Part shown: piece after piece, positions 16,796 to 24,035 of the stretch
Numbering within the stretch: position 1 is the first letter of the stretch
How the letters are laid out: each line of letters opens with the position of its first letter
Assembly (NCBI GenBank): GCA_018883105.1
Contig: VEQS01000007.1
Location: forward strand, 1 to 34,088
Source of the DNA: Phycisphaerales bacterium
Lineage (GTDB): Bacteria; Planctomycetota; Phycisphaerae; Phycisphaerales; SM1A02
DNA: 34,088 nt
Direction of reading: 5' to 3'
The notes under the pieces: model-generated
What the model saw: only the letters and a program-made list of their open reading frames with translations
Database searches by the model: none
Told to the model about the DNA's origin: nothing
Made by a program: the position numbers and the translations under genes

Positions 16796-16969
16796 TCAGC
16801 GGCCGCTGGCGACGTCGAACGGGCCCTGGCCGGTGGCGTCCATGTTCATCAGCGAGACCACGGTGGTGCCGAGGATCGCGAGGAGGACGGCCACGAGCAG
16901 GAGGCTCGTGTAGACGTTCAGCTGCGGCTTGGCGCGCTTGACGTCGGTCTTGGCGGCTGCGTCGGCCAT
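16796..16969 (-). CDS. Small single-pass membrane protein, 57 aa
   Basis: A complete short frame from the ATG at 16967-16969 to the TGA at 16796-16798. It has a charged cytoplasmic N-terminus (ADAAAKTDVKRAKPQ), one membrane helix at about residues 19-41 (VYTSLLLVAVLLAILGTTVV) and a short polar tail. Positive charges before the helix predict N-in topology. It starts 4 bp after the stop of the coiled-coil MreC-like gene, so the two are surely co-expressed, and it precedes mreB. No family recognised; the position suggests a small partner of the shape or envelope machinery. Confidence 0.75.
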   Translation of the reverse strand: MADAAAKTDVKRAKPQLNVYTSLLLVAVLLAILGTTVVSLMNMDATGQGPFDVASGR

Positions 16970-16973
16970 GGGT

Positions 16974-17873
16974 TCACTCGCCCTTGCGCGCGATGGCGCG
17001 GTGGCCGGACTTGACCTCGCCGCGGGCCTCGACGTCCTCGAGCTCGACGACGCCGACGGCGCGGTTCACGTCCACCTGGACGATGCGCAGGTTGCCGACG
17101 AAATTGGATCCGTCGGCGATGGTCATGACCCAGCCTTCCTTGACCCCGTCGCGGCTGCCCGCGTTGATCTCGGCGAGGATGGCATCGGGCTCGCGCTTCA
17201 CGTCGATGACGGTGGCGCTGAGGGAGCGGTCGGCGACGATGGGAAGGCCCGCGTCGGACGTGGCGCCGGCGCGCGGGCTGGCGGAGCCGTGCAGGGCCGC
17301 GTAGCGCTGCACGTCGGCGAGGGCGCGCTCCTTCTCGTCGCTCACGCGCTGCAGCTGCTCCTGGAGCTGGCGGCGGGCGGCCGACTCGCTGTCGAGGTCG
17401 CCCTGCAGGCGGGCGAGCGAGTCCTGCAGCTCCATGCGCGCCTTCTCGGCGGCGAGGTACTGCGTGCGCGCGGACTCGATGTCCTGGCGCATGGCGTCGA
17501 TGAGCTTGGTCTGCAGCGTGTCGTTGGCGCTGGCGGCGTTCAGCTGGCCCTTGAGGTCGGCGACCTCGAGGCGGGCGCGCTCGGCCTCGCGCTCCTTGTC
17601 GGCGCGGATCTGGACTTCCTTGTCGCGCTCCATCGTGGCGGCGCGAAGCTGGGCCTCGAGGCTGGCGGACTTGGCCTGCAGGGCGGCCAGGCTCGCGTTG
17701 TAGGCGTCCTTGGCGACGGCGCTCTCGGCATCACGGGTCTTCATCGCGGCCTGCGCATCGGCAGCCTGCTTCTTGAAGACGGACTGGTTGGTCGAGCTGA
17801 CCGCCGCCAGCGGCACGAGCGCGGCCACGAGGAGCGAGACGACGACGACGAGGATCTTGGTCAGGATGTGCAC
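16974..17873 (-). CDS. MreC-like membrane-anchored coiled-coil protein, 299 aa
   Basis: A single N-terminal membrane anchor (LTKILVVVVSLLVAALVPLA) is followed by a long heptad-rich coiled coil over about residues 35-190 (for example RADKEREAERARLEVADLKG). The C-terminal 90 residues form a beta-type domain with INAGSRDGVKEGWVMTIADG and NFVGNLRIVQVD. That segment resembles the repeated GVxxGxxV...VGxV pattern of MreC beta domains. I chose the GTG at 17873, which has a GAGG nine bases upstream. An ATG at 17906 is possible but sits in a 5' hairpin just after a good promoter. It lies upstream of mreB with only a 57-aa membrane protein gene between. A second MreC-like scaffold is an inference. Confidence 0.78.
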   Translation of the reverse strand: MHILTKILVVVVSLLVAALVPLAAVSSTNQSVFKKQAADAQAAMKTRDAESAVAKDAYNASLAALQAKSASLEAQLRAATMERDKEVQIRADKEREAERARLEVADLKGQLNAASANDTLQTKLIDAMRQDIESARTQYLAAEKARMELQDSLARLQGDLDSESAARRQLQEQLQRVSDEKERALADVQRYAALHGSASPRAGATSDAGLPIVADRSLSATVIDVKREPDAILAEINAGSRDGVKEGWVMTIADGSNFVGNLRIVQVDVNRAVGVVELEDVEARGEVKSGHRAIARKGE

Positions 17874-17934
17874 GGTCGGATGCCTCGGTGGGCGACAAGC
17901 GAACATCGCGGGCGGGTGCCCGCGACGATTATCA

Positions 17935-17964
17935 GTAGTACACGGAACCCATACGGAATGTCAA
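17935..17964 (-). promoter_or_regulatory. Sigma-70-like promoter for the coiled-coil/small membrane/mre genes
   Basis: On the minus strand a perfect -35 TTGACA (17964-17959) is followed after 18 bases by TACTAC (17940-17935). The upstream gene's TGA stop is part of the -35 hexamer. A transcript starting near 17927 would open with a GC-rich hairpin at 17925-17906 (8-bp stem, 4-base loop) and reach the GTG at 17873 after about 54 bases. Confidence 0.55.
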
Positions 17965-20762
17965 CGGGGCGCGGTTGCGGCGAGGATTCCCTTTGCCGCG
18001 GCCAGCTGCACCGAGGGGGCCTGGTCGAAGAGGAGCGGCTCGATTTCCGGAACCACCGGGGGACCCCCGGCATAGGCCAGGGCCAGGGCGGCCTGGGCAC
18101 GCACGGACGCCTCGCGGTCCTTCAGGAGCGTGCGCGAGAACTTGACCACCGCCTGGGCGTCCTGCGGGCTGATCTGCGCCAGCGCCACCGCGCAGCAGAT
18201 GCGCACCTCGGTCGGTCGCGCGGAGATGCCGGTGCCGTCGATCAGGCGCATCAGGATGGCGCGCGAGCCGTCGTCCTTGAGCGAGCCGACCTGCTGCGCG
18301 GCAAGCGCCGTGAACTCGGCCTGCTCGCCGGGGGCGAAGAGCGCGGCGCGGATGGGCTCGATGCCGTCGGGCTCGCCGAGGCGCGCGAGGGCCTCGGCCG
18401 CCTGCAGCTCGACGATGCGCACGCGCGCGGGGTTCACCTGGCGCATGCCCTTGCCGAGCGAGTCGCGGATCATCGGGATGGCGCTCGCGTTGCGCATCTC
18501 GCCGAGGATGAGGTACGCGTTCGAGCGCACCTCGGGGTCGTCGGAGCGCACCATGGCCGCCAGCGGGCTCGGGTCGACCGGCTGGCCCATGCGCGTGAGC
18601 GCATAGATGGCCGCGGCGCGGACCGACTCGCTCTCGTCGACGAGCAGCGGTCGCACGCGATCGGCGAGGTCGGCGAGCTTCGCGCGGCCGACGGCCATCG
18701 CGGCCACGAAGCGGACGCCGCGATTCGGGTCGGAGAGGAGCGGGCCCGCGACGGCGCGCAGGTCGTCCGGGGAGGTGTCGAGCGCCTCGAGCGCGTTGGC
18801 GCGGAAGACCGGGACCTCGGAGGCGCACGCCTGGCGCAGCAGCTTGACCGCGGCCGCGTGGGCGTCGCCGTTGGACTCGACCGGCAGCGGCTCGGCCACC
18901 ACGCGGCCCGTGGCCGCCGAGATGGTGGGCTCGCCGGTGGGCTGCACGCTCTGCGAGCGGCTCGACCAGGGCTGGTCGGACACCGCCGGGTCGGGGCCGC
19001 AGCCGCCGGCCAGGATCGCCGTGCACGCGGCGATCACGAGCGCCGCGGCCGTGCGCACGGAGGCGGCCGGCGCGCGGTGCGGGCGGACGAGGCGCGCAAG
19101 GATGATGGATCCGCAGAGGGCCATGAGTGCGAGGGATCCTACTTCGCCCACGGAGGCGAAGGGCGCACGGCGCGCGTCGATCGGCGGCGACGCGTGCATC
19201 CACGACGCGGTGCGCGGTGCGGGCGGCGTGCCGAGGAGCCGGCCCGAGGAGTCGATCGACGCGCAGAGGCCGGTGTTGGCGCCGCGCACCATGGGCGTGC
19301 GGGTCTCGATGGCGCGGAAGCGGGAGATCTGCACGTGCTGCGCGCGGCCGGCGTCGAACCAGCCGTACCAGCCGTCGTTGGTGATGTTCACCAGGAGGTC
19401 CGCGCGGCGCTCACGGCCCGAGGACGCGGGGTACACGAGGTCGCGGCACACCCAGCTCATGGCGTCCTCGAAGCAGATCGGAACCGCGACGCGCACCGCC
19501 CCGCCCTTCCACGGCACCTCGAAGCGCACGGGCTCGCCGCCGCGGTCGAGGTCAAAGGTCATGCCCTGCGCGCCGACGGAGAGGAGCGCACGCTCGAGCC
19601 AGTCCCAGTTGGAGATGTAGGGCATGGTCTCGCCGAAGGGCGCGAGGAAGACCTTGTCGTAGCGCGGGTACGGCGGCGCGCCCGGGCCCACGAGGTAGGC
19701 GCTGTTGAACTGGCGTTCCCAGCGGAAGCGGTCGCCCTCGGGCGACAGGCCGATGAACGCGGGGCTGCCGACCAGGACGGGTGCGCCGAGGCGCTCGGAC
19801 AGCCCGGAGACCATCTTGCGGAAGATGTCGCCGGGAAACCAGCCGTTCGATTCCTGGAGCGCGATGGTCGCGGGCTCGAGGCCGAAGCCGCCGAGCATCG
19901 TCTCGGGCCACACGGCGAGCGCGACGGGCAGGCCCTTCGCCGCGCAGTCGGCCGCGCCGCGGGCCGTGAGCTCGACGAAGGACGGCACGTCGCGCATCTG
20001 GTCGCGGGCGGTCCAGGCGACCTTGTTGCTCGTGGCGAGGTTGGTCTGGACGAGGAGGATGCCGGGCCCCGGCGCGGTGGGCGCCTGCGAGAGGCGCCAC
20101 GCGCCGTAGCCGGCGGCGAAGGCGAGGAACGCACCCGCGACGGCGACGCCCGGCAGGCGGGCACGCCGGCGGTGCGCAAGCGGCTCGCCGCGCGACTGCA
20201 GCACGTCCACCGCGGCGCCCGCGATCGTGAGCGCAAGCAGCGAGGCGAAGAGCTCGCCCATGAGGTCGGCACCCTGCACCAGGACGGGCAGCTCGATGAG
20301 CGGGTGCCCCCACCGAAACCACGGGTAGCCGTCGAAGAGGACGAGCGTGCGGAAGACCTCCGCACCGCCGAGTGCCACCGGCAGGAGCACCGCCCACGGC
20401 ACGCGCGCCGGCAGCACGCGGGCGCACGAGACGAGCGCGAAGAGACCGATCAGCTCATGAAACGTGCAGTAGGCGGCCAGCCCCGGCGTGCCCGCGGGGG
20501 TCACCTGGAAGAGCCACCAGTGCAGGATGAGCCACTTCGCGACGCCGACCGCAGCCACCGCGCCCGCGACCCGCCACGGCAGCGCCGCGCGCAGGCCGTG
20601 CGCGGCGCCTGCCCCTGCCAGGATGAGCACCATCGGCACGGGTGCCGCGAGCACCAGCGGCCAGGCATCGACCGGCGGGTAGGCGCAGCCGAAGAGGCCC
20701 GCCGACACGGCCGCAAGGCCCGCGGCACGGCGTGCGGTCATCGGCGCGGCGGGTGCGGCCAC
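17961..20762 (-). CDS. lnt: Apolipoprotein N-acyltransferase fused to a HEAT-repeat domain, 933 aa
   Basis: Residues 1-560 are Lnt: N-terminal membrane helices, then a periplasmic nitrilase domain with the full Glu-Lys-Cys triad (WPETM E287, YDKVFLAPFGE K370, ICFEDAMSW C430), and a last helix around LALMALCGSIILARL. Lnt adds the third acyl chain to lipoproteins. Without any stop the frame continues through a basic loop and a second hydrophobic stretch, TAAALVIAACTAILAGGC, ending in a lipobox-like LAGG-Cys588. A 45-residue linker and about six HEAT-type repeats follow (RFVAAMAVGRAKLADLADRV, VRAAAIYALTRMG). Typical Lnt is about 500-550 aa. Start GTG at 20762 is 3 bp after accD. An internal GTG at 19058 could start a separate lipoprotein. 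Confidence 0.92.
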   Translation of the reverse strand: MAAPAAPMTARRAAGLAAVSAGLFGCAYPPVDAWPLVLAAPVPMVLILAGAGAAHGLRAALPWRVAGAVAAVGVAKWLILHWWLFQVTPAGTPGLAAYCTFHELIGLFALVSCARVLPARVPWAVLLPVALGGAEVFRTLVLFDGYPWFRWGHPLIELPVLVQGADLMGELFASLLALTIAGAAVDVLQSRGEPLAHRRRARLPGVAVAGAFLAFAAGYGAWRLSQAPTAPGPGILLVQTNLATSNKVAWTARDQMRDVPSFVELTARGAADCAAKGLPVALAVWPETMLGGFGLEPATIALQESNGWFPGDIFRKMVSGLSERLGAPVLVGSPAFIGLSPEGDRFRWERQFNSAYLVGPGAPPYPRYDKVFLAPFGETMPYISNWDWLERALLSVGAQGMTFDLDRGGEPVRFEVPWKGGAVRVAVPICFEDAMSWVCRDLVYPASSGRERRADLLVNITNDGWYGWFDAGRAQHVQISRFRAIETRTPMVRGANTGLCASIDSSGRLLGTPPAPRTASWMHASPPIDARRAPFASVGEVGSLALMALCGSIILARLVRPHRAPAASVRTAAALVIAACTAILAGGCGPDPAVSDQPWSSRSQSVQPTGEPTISAATGRVVAEPLPVESNGDAHAAAVKLLRQACASEVPVFRANALEALDTSPDDLRAVAGPLLSDPNRGVRFVAAMAVGRAKLADLADRVRPLLVDESESVRAAAIYALTRMGQPVDPSPLAAMVRSDDPEVRSNAYLILGEMRNASAIPMIRDSLGKGMRQVNPARVRIVELQAAEALARLGEPDGIEPIRAALFAPGEQAEFTALAAQQVGSLKDDGSRAILMRLIDGTGISARPTEVRICCAVALAQISPQDAQAVVKFSRTLLKDREASVRAQAALALAYAGGPPVVPEIEPLLFDQAPSVQLAAAKGILAATAPR
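18999..19058 (-). other. Internal signal-anchor with lipobox inside the Lnt-HEAT protein
   Basis: This segment encodes VRTAAALVIAAC then TAILAGGC, a hydrophobic helix ending in a lipobox-like LAGG-Cys (Cys codon 19001-18999), directly after an arginine-rich loop. It has all the parts of a lipoprotein signal but sits in frame inside a larger protein. The GTG at 19058 is the only nearby candidate for an independent start and has no ribosome-binding site I can see. Confidence 0.6.
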
Positions 20763-20765
20763 CCG

Positions 20766-21599
20766 TCACTTCCCGGCGTAGTCGATGACGCGGCTGATCT
20801 CGGTGCGCAGCGCGGAGCGGTGCACGATCCGGTCGACGAAGCCGGCCTTCAGCAGGAACTCCGCCGTCTGGAAGCCCTCGGGCAGCTCCTGGCGGATCGT
20901 CTGCGCGATGACGCGCGGGCCGGCGAAGCCGATGAGGGCGTGCGGCTCGGCGAAGATGACGTCGCCGAGCATGGCGTAGCTCGCGGTGACGCCGCCGGTG
21001 GTCGGGTCGGCGAGCACCGAGACGTAGAGCCCGCCCGCGTCGTCGAAGCGCGCGAGCGCGGCGCTGGTCTTGGCCATCTGCATCAGCGAGAACCCGGATT
21101 CCTGCATGCGCGCGCCGCCGGAGCAGCTGACGATGACGAGCGGCAGGTTGTGGTCGGTGGCGTGCTCGATGGCGCGGGTCAGGCGCTCGCCGACCACGCT
21201 TCCCATGGAACCGGCCATGAACGTGAAGTCCATGACGCCGACGACCACCTTTCGGCCCTTGATGAAGCCGGTGCCGGTCTGGACGCCGTCGATCTCGCCG
21301 CTCTTGCGCTGCATGTCGCGGAGGCGGTCGACGTAGGGCTTCTGGTCGACGAAGCCGAGCGGGTCCATCGGCGCCATGTCGGCATCGCGGGCCTCGAAGG
21401 TGCCGGGGTCGAGGAGCTGCTCGATGCGCCGCCGCGCCGAGATGCGCATGTGGTGGTCGCACTTCGGGCAGACCATGAGGTTCGCCTCGAGGCTCTTGCG
21501 GAAGATCGTCTCCGCGCACTCCGGGCACTGCGTCCAGAGGCCGTCGGGGACGGCGCGCTTGGTGACGACCTGCGTCTCGGTCCAGGTGGGTTCGGGCAC
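20766..21599 (-). CDS. accD: Acetyl-CoA carboxylase carboxyltransferase beta subunit, 277 aa
   Basis: The N-terminal zinc ribbon has all four cysteines (CPEC C25/C28 and CPKC C44/C47). The crotonase-type carboxyltransferase core includes KVVVGVMDFTFMAGSMGSVV, CSGGARMQESGFSLMQMAK and DPTTGGVTASYAMLGD, and the C-terminal part has FAGPRVIAQTIRQELPEGFQ. It transfers carboxyl from biotin to acetyl-CoA, the first step of fatty-acid synthesis, together with AccA, which is not in this window. Start is the GTG at 21597-21599, with AAGGAG seven bases upstream. It sits between the histidine-phosphatase-like gene and lnt in the same transcriptional direction. Confidence 0.97.
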   Translation of the reverse strand: MPEPTWTETQVVTKRAVPDGLWTQCPECAETIFRKSLEANLMVCPKCDHHMRISARRRIEQLLDPGTFEARDADMAPMDPLGFVDQKPYVDRLRDMQRKSGEIDGVQTGTGFIKGRKVVVGVMDFTFMAGSMGSVVGERLTRAIEHATDHNLPLVIVSCSGGARMQESGFSLMQMAKTSAALARFDDAGGLYVSVLADPTTGGVTASYAMLGDVIFAEPHALIGFAGPRVIAQTIRQELPEGFQTAEFLLKAGFVDRIVHRSALRTEISRVIDYAGK

Positions 21600-21640
21600 T
21601 CCGTTGCTCCTTGCGGGCGAAGTGTACCCCTGCGCCGCGC

Positions 21641-22231
21641 TCAGTCGCCGAGCGCGGCGGCGGCGCCCTCGGGAAGCACGTGGCGCGTGCACCATCCGCG
21701 GCCCTCGACACGCGACCAGAGCGCGCTGCCGTCGCCGCGGGCGAGCGCATCGCGCACGGTGGCGAGCGCGAAGTCGTGCACCACCAGGCCCAGCCGGCGG
21801 CCCTCGTGGCGGTCGAGCGCGGCCGCGAACGCATCGAGGATGCGCGCGCGGGCGTCGGAGAGCGGTTCGCCTTCCGGCGGAACGGCGGTGAGCGGCGACT
21901 CGATCCACTCGGCAAAGCGGCGCTCGAAGCGGCGCTCGAACTCGGCGATTCCCAGGCCCTCCAGGAGCCCGAGGTCCGGGTCGCGCAGCCCGCGGTCGGC
22001 GCGCACGCCGCAGGCGAAGCGGCTGGCGACGACGCGCGCGCTCTCGGCGGCGGCGTCGTCGGGGGCATGGATCAGGACGTCGGGGCCCTCGTCGAGCCGC
22101 GCGACGCGGTCGCGGAGCTCGCGCAGCGAGTCCTCCATCGCCGGCAGGTCGGTGGCGCCGCGCAGGCGGCGGTCGACGTCCCAGGCCGTGTCGGCCGGGC
22201 GCATGAGCCAGAGCGAGGTGGGACCGGGCAT
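21641..22231 (-). CDS. Histidine phosphatase-fold protein with degenerate RHG motif, 196 aa
   Basis: The protein follows the phosphoglycerate-mutase-like plan: an opening strand SLWLMRPADTAWDVDRRL, a middle segment with PDLGLLEGLGIAEFERRF, and LGLVVHDFALATVRDALARG near the C-terminus. Active members begin with RHG; here that reads RPA, so the phospho-accepting histidine is replaced by proline. Arg and the second catalytic histidine remain. It may be an inactive relative or a binding protein. The ATG at 22231 lies 5 bp after the rpe stop, so co-expression is likely. The fold assignment is fairly sure, activity is doubtful. Confidence 0.78.
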   Translation of the reverse strand: MPGPTSLWLMRPADTAWDVDRRLRGATDLPAMEDSLRELRDRVARLDEGPDVLIHAPDDAAAESARVVASRFACGVRADRGLRDPDLGLLEGLGIAEFERRFERRFAEWIESPLTAVPPEGEPLSDARARILDAFAAALDRHEGRRLGLVVHDFALATVRDALARGDGSALWSRVEGRGWCTRHVLPEGAAAALGD

Positions 22232-22236
22232 CGCGC

Positions 22237-22929
22237 TCAGCCGCGGAGGGCGCGCGCGACGGCGGCGCGGTCGGCGGCGCCGAAGAAGGCGCTGGCGCTG
22301 ATCAGGACGTCGCAGCCGGCGTCGCGGCAGGCCGCGGCCGTTGCGGGCGACACGCCGCCGTCGATCATCAGGCGCTGCGCAGGGGTCATGCGCGCGCGGA
22401 TCGCCGGGCCCTTCGAGAGCACCGACGGGATGAACGACTGCCCCGAGTAGCCCGGGTGCACGCCCATCAGCATGACGGTGTCCACGTGCGCCAGCGCGTC
22501 GAAGCACGCCTCGGCCGGCGTGTCCGGGTTGAGGACCACGCCGGGGGTCATGCCCGCGGCGCGGATCGAGGCGGCGAGCGAGCCGGGGTCGCGCACCACC
22601 TCGGCGTGGAACTGCAGGTGGTCGGCGCCGGCCTCCGCGAACGGGCGCACGAAGTGCGCCGGGTCGGTCACCATCAGGTGGACGTCGATGCACGTGTTGG
22701 GCACCGCGCGGCGGACCGCGGCGCATATGGCCGGCCCCATGGAGAGGTTCGGCACGAAGTGCCCGTCCATCACGTCGACGTGCAGCAGGTCGCCGCCGGC
22801 GGCGACGGCGGAGCGGCATTCCTCGCCGAGGCGCGTGAAGTCCGCGGAGAGGACCGATGGCGCCACCAGGACGCGCCGGTCGGTGCGCAGGAGTTCCTGC
22901 CGGCGATGCATCGCGGCGGGCGCGGTCAC
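22237..22929 (-). CDS. rpe: Ribulose-phosphate 3-epimerase, 230 aa
   Basis: The TIM-barrel motifs of Rpe are all present: VLVAPSVLSADFTRLGEE, HVDVMDGHFVPNLSMGP, DVHLMVTDP, VMLMGVHPGYSGQSFIP (catalytic and phosphate-binding) and MIDGGVS with ISASAFF. It interconverts ribulose-5-phosphate and xylulose-5-phosphate in the pentose phosphate or Calvin-type pathways. The chosen GTG at 22927-22929 overlaps the stop of the redoxin gene (GTGA). An ATG six codons downstream, at 22911, is an alternative with no ribosome-binding site seen. Confidence 0.95.
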   Translation of the reverse strand: MTAPAAMHRRQELLRTDRRVLVAPSVLSADFTRLGEECRSAVAAGGDLLHVDVMDGHFVPNLSMGPAICAAVRRAVPNTCIDVHLMVTDPAHFVRPFAEAGADHLQFHAEVVRDPGSLAASIRAAGMTPGVVLNPDTPAEACFDALAHVDTVMLMGVHPGYSGQSFIPSVLSKGPAIRARMTPAQRLMIDGGVSPATAAACRDAGCDVLISASAFFGAADRAAVARALRG

Positions 22930-23963
22930 TTGCCGCCCGACCGCCGCTCCTCGTAGGTGTCGAGCGCCTTCTTGAAGCCGTCCTTCACGCTCGGCGGCGC
23001 GGCCATCCACGCGTCGTACTGCATGTCGGCGGCCGCGGCCCAGTCCCCGCGCGCGGCGGCGACGGCGGCGATCGCCGACATCGCCTGCGGGTCGGAGGTG
23101 CCGGCGAGCGACTTCAGCTTGTCGGCGGCGTACTGCGCGGCGTCGAGGTCGCGCGACTTCACGTCGGTGGCGGTGGCGAGGTAGTTGGTCGCCTCGATCA
23201 GCGCGTACTTGTCCTTCGACACCTTGTCGACCAGGCCGCGGATCGAGGCCTCGGCGGCCTTCGGGTCGCCGGCCTGGTCCTTGAGCATGCGCCACAGCTC
23301 GAAGCCGTAGTCGAGCAGCGTGACCGGGTCCTCGTCGATCGCCTTCTCGTAGAGCGACTGCGCCTGGCGCCAGTCACGCATCTTGGCGACGCGGCGGGCC
23401 TCGGTGACGGTCTCGTCCACGCGCTTGAAGAGCTCGGGGTCGTAGCGGTTGGCCACGCTCAGGCGCGCGGCGCGCTCGAACTCGGGGTCCATCGGGTGGC
23501 CGATGAAGACCACCTTGCCCGCGCGGTTGACGACGAAGGCGCAGGGGATGCCGTTCTGCTCGGCGGCCTTCATCCACTTCTCCTTCATGAACTGGTCGTC
23601 CTTCTTCTGGACCACCACCGGGTACGACATGGTCGCGCCCATCTGCTTCACGAAGGGACGGACCTTCTCGGGGGTCTCGTCGCTGACGCCCACCACCACG
23701 AGGCCCTTGGGGGCGAGCTCGCGGTGGATCTTGTTGATGTGCGGGATCGACTGCTTGCACGGCCCGCACCAGGTGGCCCAGAACTCGACCACGTAGACGT
23801 TGTCGCGGCTGAAGGCGCCGAACGAGTCGCCCTGGATGAACTCGACGTGCTCGTTCATGCCCTCGGGGGCCTGCGAGCCCACCTTGAGCTTCTCGGGATC
23901 CTGGGCGAAGGCGGTGCCGGCGATGGCGAGCGCGGCGACGATGGTTCGGACGGTCATGCGCAT
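22926..23963 (-). CDS. Exported TlpA-like thioredoxin-fold protein, 345 aa
   Basis: A signal peptide (VRTIVAALAIAGTAFA, cleavage after Ala20) precedes a TlpA/ResA-type redoxin domain with the active site FWATWCGPCK (C66, C69), GLVVVGVSDE and the cis-proline region NGIPCAFVVNRAGKVVFIG. About 170 helical residues follow, with TPR-like spacing (RDWRQAQSLYEKAIDEDPVTLLDYG, given here as a region near residue 215). The likely job is disulfide reduction in the periplasm. The SD is GGAG nine bases before the ATG. It overlaps rpe by 4 bases, an odd partner for an envelope protein. Confidence 0.9.
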   Translation of the reverse strand: MRMTVRTIVAALAIAGTAFAQDPEKLKVGSQAPEGMNEHVEFIQGDSFGAFSRDNVYVVEFWATWCGPCKQSIPHINKIHRELAPKGLVVVGVSDETPEKVRPFVKQMGATMSYPVVVQKKDDQFMKEKWMKAAEQNGIPCAFVVNRAGKVVFIGHPMDPEFERAARLSVANRYDPELFKRVDETVTEARRVAKMRDWRQAQSLYEKAIDEDPVTLLDYGFELWRMLKDQAGDPKAAEASIRGLVDKVSKDKYALIEATNYLATATDVKSRDLDAAQYAADKLKSLAGTSDPQAMSAIAAVAAARGDWAAAADMQYDAWMAAPPSVKDGFKKALDTYEERRSGGK

Positions 23964-23984
23964 GGGGAGAGTCTCCGTGGAAAC

Positions 23985-23990
23985 ACTATA
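23985..23990 (-). promoter_or_regulatory. Candidate -10 element of the redoxin-rpe-accD-lnt run
   Basis: TATAGT (minus strand) stands 21 bases before the redoxin ATG in otherwise very GC-rich sequence, leaving a short leader with a GGAG site. No -35 match was found at the right distance. The same hexamer lies before pgk. Confidence 0.4.
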
Positions 23991-24035
23991 GACGCGCCGG
24001 GCGCGGGGCCGGACGGCGCGCGCCGGACGAGGGAT

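Noticed and set aside
17904-17906. ATG start for the coiled-coil protein at 17906
   Set aside because: It lies at the edge of the 5' hairpin and has no ribosome-binding site, whereas the GTG at 17873 does and gives a better membrane anchor start.
19001-19058. A separate lipoprotein gene starting at the internal GTG 19058
   Set aside because: No stop separates it from lnt and no ribosome-binding site precedes the GTG, so a fusion is the simpler reading; kept as an alternative only.
16929-22301. A 1790-codon plus-strand open frame, antisense to the lnt/accD region
   Set aside because: It is the antisense shadow of strongly recognised minus-strand genes; GC-rich codon bias leaves long stop-free antisense frames. 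The translation is His/Arg/Gly-rich with no domain.
23970-23981. GGAGACTCTCC in the redoxin leader as a riboswitch-like SD-sequestering hairpin
   Set aside because: Only a four-pair stem with a three-base loop, too weak to claim regulation.
24000-24035. GC palindrome after pgk as an intrinsic terminator
   Set aside because: The core GGCGCGCGCC is self-complementary but has no loop and no T-tract.
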